This document shows positions 58,501 to 60,165 of a stretch of DNA of 60,165 bases, piece by piece (within the stretch, counting starts at the first letter, position 1; each line of letters starts with the position of its first letter). The notes below the pieces were generated by a model that saw nothing but the letters and a program-made list of their open reading frames with translations, made no database searches and was not told where the DNA came from. Origin of the DNA: Candidatus Omnitrophota bacterium (GTDB lineage Bacteria; Omnitrophota; Omnitrophia; Omnitrophales; Aquincolibacteriaceae); assembly GCA_030698625.1 (NCBI GenBank), contig JAUYMS010000007.1, forward strand, positions 1 to 60,165, given 5' to 3'. A program made the translations under genes and the position numbers.

Positions 58501-60165
58501 CGTCCGAGTCGGTATCTTCGGCATAAATAACACGGATCGCATCTGTGGTCACTGCGGGATTAAACGACGTGTCTGTTGTATGCACCGCAGACTTTACGTA
58601 TTGCGGGAAGGTCGCGCTCTCAAAATCATTCAATTCAATATACGTTGATTCCGCCGGGCTTTGGCTGTAGTCCACTACGATCTGGTAGTCGAGGCTGCCA
58701 TCTGAATCCGTGTCTTCGGCATAGATCACCCGAATAGCGTCTGATGTCACCGCTGGGTTGAAGGATGTGTCTGTTGTGTGCACGCCCGGCTTCACATATT
58801 GCGGGAAGGTCGCACTCTCAAAATCGTTAAGTGCAATATACGTAGACTCCGGCGGGCTCTGGCCGTAATCCACCACGATCTGGTAGTCGAGGCTGCCGTC
58901 TGAATCCGTATCTTCGGCATAAATCACGCGAATCGCATCTGAGGTCACCGACGGATTGAAGGCGACATCGTTCGTATACACTGCCGGCTTCACATACTGC
59001 GGGAAGGTCGTACGCTCAAAGCTGTCCAGCGCGATAAAAGTTGACTCCGGCGGCTGCTGACTGTAGTCGACCACAATCTGGTAGTCAAGTTTGTTGTCGG
59101 AATCTGTATCCGCAGCGTAGATCACACGAATTGCATCCGACGTGACCGCCGGGTTAAACGATGTGTCTGTTGTGTGCACGGCCGGTTTCACGTATTGCGG
59201 GAAGGTCGCCCGCTCAAAATTATCCAACGCAATATAAGTCGATTCGGGCGGCTGCTGGCCGTAGTCCACCACGATCTGGTAATCTAATCTGTTATCAGAG
59301 TCCGTGTCCTCCGCATAGATCACGCGAATCGCATCTGAGGTCACCGACGGATTGAAGGCGACATCGTTCGTATAAACTGCCGGTTTCACATACTGCGGAA
59401 AGGTCGCCCGCTCAAAATTATCCAGCGCAATATAGGTCGACTCGGCCGGCTGCTGGCCGTAATCCACCACGATCTGGTAATCCAGGCTGCCGTCTGAATC
59501 CGTGTCTTCGGCATAAATCACGCGAATCGCGGTGCTCGTCACTGCCGGGTTAAACGCCGCATCATTCGTGAGCGCGCCCGGCTTTACGTACTGCGGGAAG
59601 ACGGCACTCTCAAAATCATTCAATTCGATATACGTTGATTCAGGCGGGCTCTGGCCATAATCCACCACGATCTGGTAATCCAGGCTGCCATCGCTGTCGG
59701 TATCCTCCGCATAGATCACGCGAATCGCATCTGAGGTCACCGCCGGGTTGAACGCCACATCATTCGTAAGTGCACCCGGCTTCACGTACTGCGGGAACAC
59801 CGCACTTTCAAAATCATTCAATTCAATATACGTTGATTCCGGCGGGCTCTGACCGTAATCCACCACGATCTGGTAATCCAGGCTGCCATCGCTGTCGGTA
59901 TCCTCCGCATAAATTACGCGGATTGCGGTGCTCGTCACCGCCGGGTTAAACGCCACATCATTCGTAAGCGCGCCCGGCTTCACGTACTGCGGGAACACCG
60001 CACTTTCAAAATCATTCAATTCAATATACGTTGATTCCGGCGGGCTCTGGCCGTAATCCACCACGATCTGGTAATCCAGGCTGCCATCGCTGTCGGTATC
60101 CTCCGCATAGATCACGCGAATCGCATCTGAGGTCACCGCCGGGTTGAACGCCACATCATTCGTAA
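46520..60165 (-). CDS. Giant tandem-repeat surface protein 3 (N-terminus beyond window)
   Basis: Open from the right edge to the stop at 46520, more than 4,500 codons. From 60165 to about 50266 it consists of 50 tandem 66-residue units of the form FNPxVTxDxIRVIYAxDTDS, DGxLDYQIVxDxxQxPxEST and YIxLxxFExATFPQYVKPxxxT. The DTDSDGxLD core resembles a calcium-binding DxDxDG loop as in EF-hand, dockerin and thrombospondin type 3 repeats. It continues with two beta-sandwich-like regions (49190-50130), a cupredoxin-like region (48650-49020) and a run of degenerate units (46880-48560), and ends in IPKP without a recognisable sorting signal. Likely an extracellular, calcium-stiffened adhesin or cell-surface fibre. 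The start and any signal peptide lie outside the window. Confidence 0.9.
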   Translation of the reverse strand, partial: TNDVAFNPAVTSDAIRVIYAEDTDSDGSLDYQIVVDYGQSPPESTYIELNDFESAVFPQYVKPGALTNDVAFNPAVTSTAIRVIYAEDTDSDGSLDYQIVVDYGQSPPESTYIELNDFESAVFPQYVKPGALTNDVAFNPAVTSDAIRVIYAEDTDSDGSLDYQIVVDYGQSPPESTYIELNDFESAVFPQYVKPGALTNDAAFNPAVTSTAIRVIYAEDTDSDGSLDYQIVVDYGQQPAESTYIALDNFERATFPQYVKPAVYTNDVAFNPSVTSDAIRVIYAEDTDSDNRLDYQIVVDYGQQPPESTYIALDNFERATFPQYVKPAVHTTDTSFNPAVTSDAIRVIYAADTDSDNKLDYQIVVDYSQQPPESTFIALDSFERTTFPQYVKPAVYTNDVAFNPSVTSDAIRVIYAEDTDSDGSLDYQIVVDYGQSPPESTYIALNDFESATFPQYVKPGVHTTDTSFNPAVTSDAIRVIYAEDTDSDGSLDYQIVVDYSQSPAESTYIELNDFESATFPQYVKSAVHTTDTSFNPAVTTDAIRVIYAEDTDSDGSLDYQIVIDYSQSPPESTYIELNDFESATFPQYVKAAVHTTDTSFNPAVTTDAIRVIYAEDTDSDGSLDYQIVIDYSQNPPESTYIELNDFESATFPQYVKPAVYTNDLAFNPTVTSDAIRVIYAADTDSDGSLDYQIVVDYSQSPPESTYIELNNFESATFPQYVKAAVHTTDTSFNPAVTTDVVRVIYAKDTDSDGNLDYQIVIDYSQQPPESTYIALNDFESATFPQYVKPAVHTTDTSFNPAVTTDAIRVIYAADTDSDGSLDYQIVVDYSQSPAESTYIELNNFESATFPQYVKPAVHTTDTSFNPAVTTDAIRVIYAADTDSDNKLDYQIVIDYSQSPPESTYIALDGFERATFPQYVKPAEHTNDVAFNPAVTTDVIRVIYAADTDSDGTLDYQIVVDYSQSPAESTYIALDNFERATFPQYVKPAVYTTDTSFNPAVTTDAIRVIYAADTDSDGSLDYQIVIDYSQQPPESTYIELNDFESATFPQYVKPAVHTTDTSFNPAVTTDAIRVIYAADTDSDGSLDYQIVVDLSQSPAESTYIELNDFESATFPQYVKPAIYTSDTAFSPAVTTDVVRVIYAADTDSDGSLDYQIVVDYSQQPPESTYIELNNFESATFPQYVKAAVHTSDASFSPAVTTDVVRAIYAEDTDSDGNLDYQIVIDYSQSPPESTYIGLNDFESATFPQYVKPAVYTNDVAFNPAVTTDVTRVIYAEDTDSDGSLDYQIVVDYTQSPPESTYIKLDNLERATFPQYVKPAVYTNDAAFSPAVTADVIRVIYAEDTDSDGNLDYQIVIDYSQQPPESTYIALDNFESATFPQYVKPSVYTTDTSFNPAVTSDIIRVIYAADTDSDGSLDYQIVVDYGQSPAESTYIELNNFESATFPQYVKPSVYSTDTSFNPSVTSDVIRIIYAEDTDSDNTLDYQIVVDYSQLPPESTYIELNDIESATFPQYVKAAVYTTDAAFNPSVTTDAIRVIYAEDTDSDGSLDYQIVVDYGQSPPESTYIELDDFEQATFPQYVKPVVYSTDTAFNPTVTTDVIRVIYAEDTDSDASLDYQIVVDYGQSPPESTYIELDDFEGATFPQYVKPSVHTTALSFNPAVTTDAVRVIYAEDTDSDGSLDYQLVVDFGQSPAESTYIALNDFENATFPQYVKPAVYTNDLAFNPSVTTDAIRVIYAADTDSDGKLDYQIVIDFSQLPPESTYIALDDFERATFPQYVKPDVHTTDLAFNPSVTTDVIRVIYADDTDSDQKLDYQIVVDYSQSPPESTYIGLDDFERTTFPQYVKPSVYTNDVAFNPAVTTDVIRVIYAADTDSDGTLDYQIVVDYGQSPPESTFIKLDGFESATFPQYVKPAVYSTDTGFNPAVTTDVIRVIYAEDTDSDGNLDYQIVVDYSQQPPESTFIALDNFESATFPQFVKPAVYTNEATFNPGVTTDIVRAIYAEDTDSDGKLDYQIVVDFSQSPTESTYIALDNVENATFPQYVKPAMYTSDIAFNPAVTSDVIRVIYAEDTDSDGLLDYQIVIDYSQQPPESTYIELNNLESATFPQYVKPAEYTNAAAFNPAVTTDVIRVIYAQDTDSDGSLDYQIVVDFSQSPAESTYIELNDFESATFPQYVKPAIYTTESAFNPAVTTDVIRVIYAADTDSDNVLDYQIVIDYSQQPPESTFIELDPFESATFPQYVKPAEYTTEGAFNPTVTSDAIRVIYAEDTDSDGNLDYQIVVDFSQSPAESTFIALNDFESATFPQYVKPSVLTNDVAFNPAVTSDVIRVIYAADTDSDGALDYQIVIDYSQLPPESTYIALDSFESATFPQYVKPAEYTNDLAFNPSVTSDAIRVIYAEDTDSDGSLDYQIVVDLSQSPAESTYIELDDFESATFPQYVKPAIYTNDTTFNPAVTTDVIRVIYAADTDSDGQLDYQIVIDYSQQPPESTYIELDGFESATFPQYVKAAAHTTDLSFNPGVTTDVVRVIYAADTDSDGALDYQIVIDYSQQPAESTYIELNDFESATFPQYVKPAVYTTDLAFNPTVTSDVIRVIYAEDTDSDGSLDYQIVIDYGQQPPESTYIELNDFESATFPQFVKPAAYTTDIAFNPGVTSDVIRVIYAEDTDSDGSLDYQIVVDYSQQPNESTYIELNDFESATFPQYVKPAVYTNDLAFNPGVTSDVIRVIYAEDTDSDGDLDYQLVVDYSQAPPETTYIALNDSESATFPQYVKAAAYTTDVAFNPGVTTDVIRVIYAADTDSDGSLDYQIVVDYSQSPPESTYIELNDFESATFPQYVKAAVYTTDTAFNPGVTTDVIRVIYAADTDSDGSLDYQIVIDYGQTPPESTYIELNDFESATFPQYVKAAVHTTDTSFSPTVTSDVIRVIYAADTDSDGSLDYQIVVDYSQSPPESTYIKLNDFESATFPQYVKAAVHTTDTSFNPSVTTDVIRVIYAADTDSDGTLDYQLVIDYGQQPPETTYIELNDFESATFPQYVKAAVHTTDTSFNPSVTTDVIRAIYAEDTDSDGSLDFQIVIDYSQDPPESTYIELDNFENATFPQVVKRNAIVDDAIFNLVPDSDILRTIYAEDTDSDGSLDYQIVVDHTQNPEESTYIELNDFESATFPQYVKTQELTNDVAFNPSVTTDAIRAIYAADTDSDGSLDFQIVVDLTQTPPESTYIELDGFERSTFPQYVKPALFTNDAVFNPAVTTNVIRIIYAADTDGDNKLDYQIVVDYTASPVESTYIEFDDNERADYPQFVYRNALSTDVEVSGAPLTDLLREIHLVNDVQTTLSASSMLNPDDIVNLENGSATLNIAQFDTAGASNAVACHPSPGSCGTRRGIQWTFNTGAGPQVEAAAAGFSLDNFGAGVPADLTGYAQLSFGVRRASGSVNTVELRIEDDLGNQASFELTGINGIERVYAVTTAAMTALGLDVTQIKNIFFVQEGFGQAGVFEIYDKPSGVILGPTDILSTSDITALPGGPINLSSFSDGGNGSTVAMGTTARGFQMDYSTGPAGFGSIGQFRYDLQDGAPKEFQDLTANKQIVFGISGDVSTINVEFEDNLGAKSVMTLDSILSYKEQVFAIDAATLAAAGPADMSKISYINFQVALPNQTGSLRVNRIAVADQGLKAQLIVDHINDETTHFSLNPLGGIDTREVQLQRVREGKYTTMPGFLTAPTNREIRTYYIEKEYDVTVGAKKDHPEGGTGDAQGFLLDGVESPELYWVAGRTYTFHVDTPGHPMCISTNAADCSAAIGGGEVTGAPTASGDITFTPAAGRIGTTVYYQSTGGNNVGWKIHIVEKMPDPENPPAQIQLINDYTRNLSGTPAFETSRLDIDENGERVNPQRVYGGIYKTPAELQEAIVAVTAPLLREIFVITDSGTEYQLVVDEENDETTLIEFDAFNQIVDPQVVKPGKLKTFIDFGAEPIVLRQTYILNDTEQLVQIHAIPDTDNPGSFLVRNETRHLIFSATTGLLTDEDLYFGHQVQPLPDCGGCVRLRHTHVFSPISQLIQDFQTNETTMVNFDLNGNLVNQEVYVGINLTDDVTGRRLSRIVHFITDQEQIIQDLGLDEDDPNDDVTTIVRFPPLTTYTLQHTYLGTVDNSLRDDLDLFTFSGGADDTQNDLIDNHKIEIYRDAVNNTTLRVDYDDSAGTNIVFPHKVYAGQYTTLAALQAALNASPKQTRRIRDVWVENPGANETRLIIDRDHEETRKVTFSGGVEQFPHQVYKGEYKTSAAIAAAVGGDASLYIRDVYEEPNGGNTVRLVIDKIANTTMRTEYNAGGNIILVGGSHMQIWNEVHVTRASLDGSGSKTLLQETHIDMTGNRVDLVVDVAGGKTMRINYDSAGNVQQPQNTYDGVYVTVAALEAALNNIDGGGRPDPLTSIVAATTPKLTVGKDLDNTNIFFSDSLRVFKSYRTEPPITMILTIVDIPSGPLAGPQILGGYIFEGTNDAANGAAQDTVSLTTPNNLTSPAPVVDCNGDVYTEAVNTGVITAGTCEANLAWDATAFQIPKP
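46880..48560 (-). repeat. Degenerate repeat units at the C-terminal end of giant 3
   Basis: Segments such as RDVWVENPGANETRLIIDRD, HEETRKVTFSGGVEQFPHQV and YKGEYKTSAAIAAAVGG follow the same order as the regular unit (IR.IY, long insert, L/QIVVD, E.T.I, FPQ.V), but vary in length and lack the calcium loop. About eight can be counted. They look like the ancestral or capping form of the array. Confidence 0.6.
48650..49020 (-). other. Cupredoxin-like region in giant 3
   Basis: LDGVESPELYWVAGRTYTFHV, TPGHPMCIST, GDITFTPAAG and TVYYQSTGGNNVGWKIHIVE follow the plan of small cupredoxin-like beta barrels found in environmental secreted proteins (RGxTYxFxV, HPFxIS, LYYxCxxHxxMGG). The His/Cys ligands of a real copper site are only partly present (GHP, and YYQS in place of YYxC), so it is probably structural. 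Confidence 0.45.
49190..50130 (-). other. Two beta-sandwich-like regions in giant 3
   Basis: Two successive segments of about 155 residues share the layout [GS]xxxLxxF, RGIQWTF or RGFQMDY, SFGVRRASGSVNTVELRIED or VFGISGDVSTINVEFED, DLGNQASFEL or NLGAKSVMTL, and end in IKNIFFV or ISYINFQ. This resembles carbohydrate-binding or CIA30-type jelly-roll domains found in secreted bacterial proteins. The family name is tentative; the internal duplication is clear. Confidence 0.5.
50266..60165 (-). repeat. Fifty 198-bp (66-aa) tandem repeats
   Basis: The marker CGGTATC in the Asp-rich loop stands at 50392 in the last unit and at 60094 in the first. The difference, 9,702 bp, is exactly 49 x 198. So 50 units lie in perfect phase, with no net insertion or deletion, although they differ considerably in codons and at many residues. 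Units at the right edge are nearly identical in DNA; those at the left are more diverged. Confidence 0.95.
59374..60165 (-). repeat. 396-bp higher-order repeat (two-unit block)
   Basis: The four right-most units alternate VTSDAIR, VTSTAIR, VTSDAIR, VTSTAIR. A 40-base stretch starting CGAATCGCATCTGAGG on the plus strand recurs at 59721 and 60117, 396 bp apart, but differs in the unit between. This indicates recent duplication of a two-unit block that probably continues past the edge. Confidence 0.8.

Noticed and set aside
50266-60165. CRISPR-like or satellite array
   Set aside because: The 198-bp units are contiguous, without unique spacers, and keep one reading frame, so they are coding repeats.

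Overview
The window looks like part of a Candidatus Omnitrophota (PVC group) chromosome or a close relative. This is inferred from very long genes, the N-terminal domain shared by two of them, four clustered membrane glycosyltransferase/TPR proteins, small TIGR04073-like proteins and moderate GC. No rRNA, tRNA, transposase or CRISPR array is visible. Almost everything is read leftward on the minus strand; the one clear exception is a TPR lipoprotein-sized gene at 38.9-39.6 kb.

Three giant genes fill about 73% of the window. Giant 1 (18502 to beyond position 1, more than 6,160 codons) and giant 2 (34748 to 23148, 3,866 aa) both begin with a signal peptide and a homologous domain of about 500 residues resembling the ChaN/TraB/Tiki superfamily. 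They then continue as strings of unrelated domains separated by the pentapeptide RSELR, which occurs 15 times exactly (8 and 7) with freely varying codons. Giant 1 carries two GNAT-like regions, a PRTase-like motif, an internal twin-arginine motif, an HD-like domain, an adenosine-deaminase-like domain, a GT9-like domain and a phosphohistidine plus ATP-grasp pair in the order used by glucan water dikinases. Giant 2 carries a CheR-like methyltransferase, two duplicated class I methyltransferases, a GHKL ATPase and an RsbW-like ATPase. The arrangement suggests secreted polyproteins or beads-on-a-string proteins with RSELR as linker or processing site.

Giant 3 (right edge to 46520) is different: 50 tandem 66-residue units with a D-x-D-x-D calcium-type loop, kept in exact 198-bp phase over 9.7 kb, followed by beta-sandwich-like, cupredoxin-like and degenerate repeat regions. 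It is probably an enormous surface or adhesion protein. Directly downstream are four GT-C (TMTC/PMT-like) membrane glycosyltransferases with C-terminal TPR repeats, two tandem TIGR04073-like secreted proteins and a DUF971 protein. These are plausible candidates for glycosylating or exporting the giant surface proteins.

Between giants 2 and 1 is a compact leftward run: a GATase1-like protein with an apparently leaderless promoter, a KTSC protein, a CheY-type receiver, a thioredoxin-like protein, a sodium-coupled NSS transporter with its tiny MetS-like partner subunit, and a family 2 glycosyltransferase. Several of these overlap or are translationally coupled. Domain positions inside the giants are rough and come from reading the translation by eye; no database search was possible.
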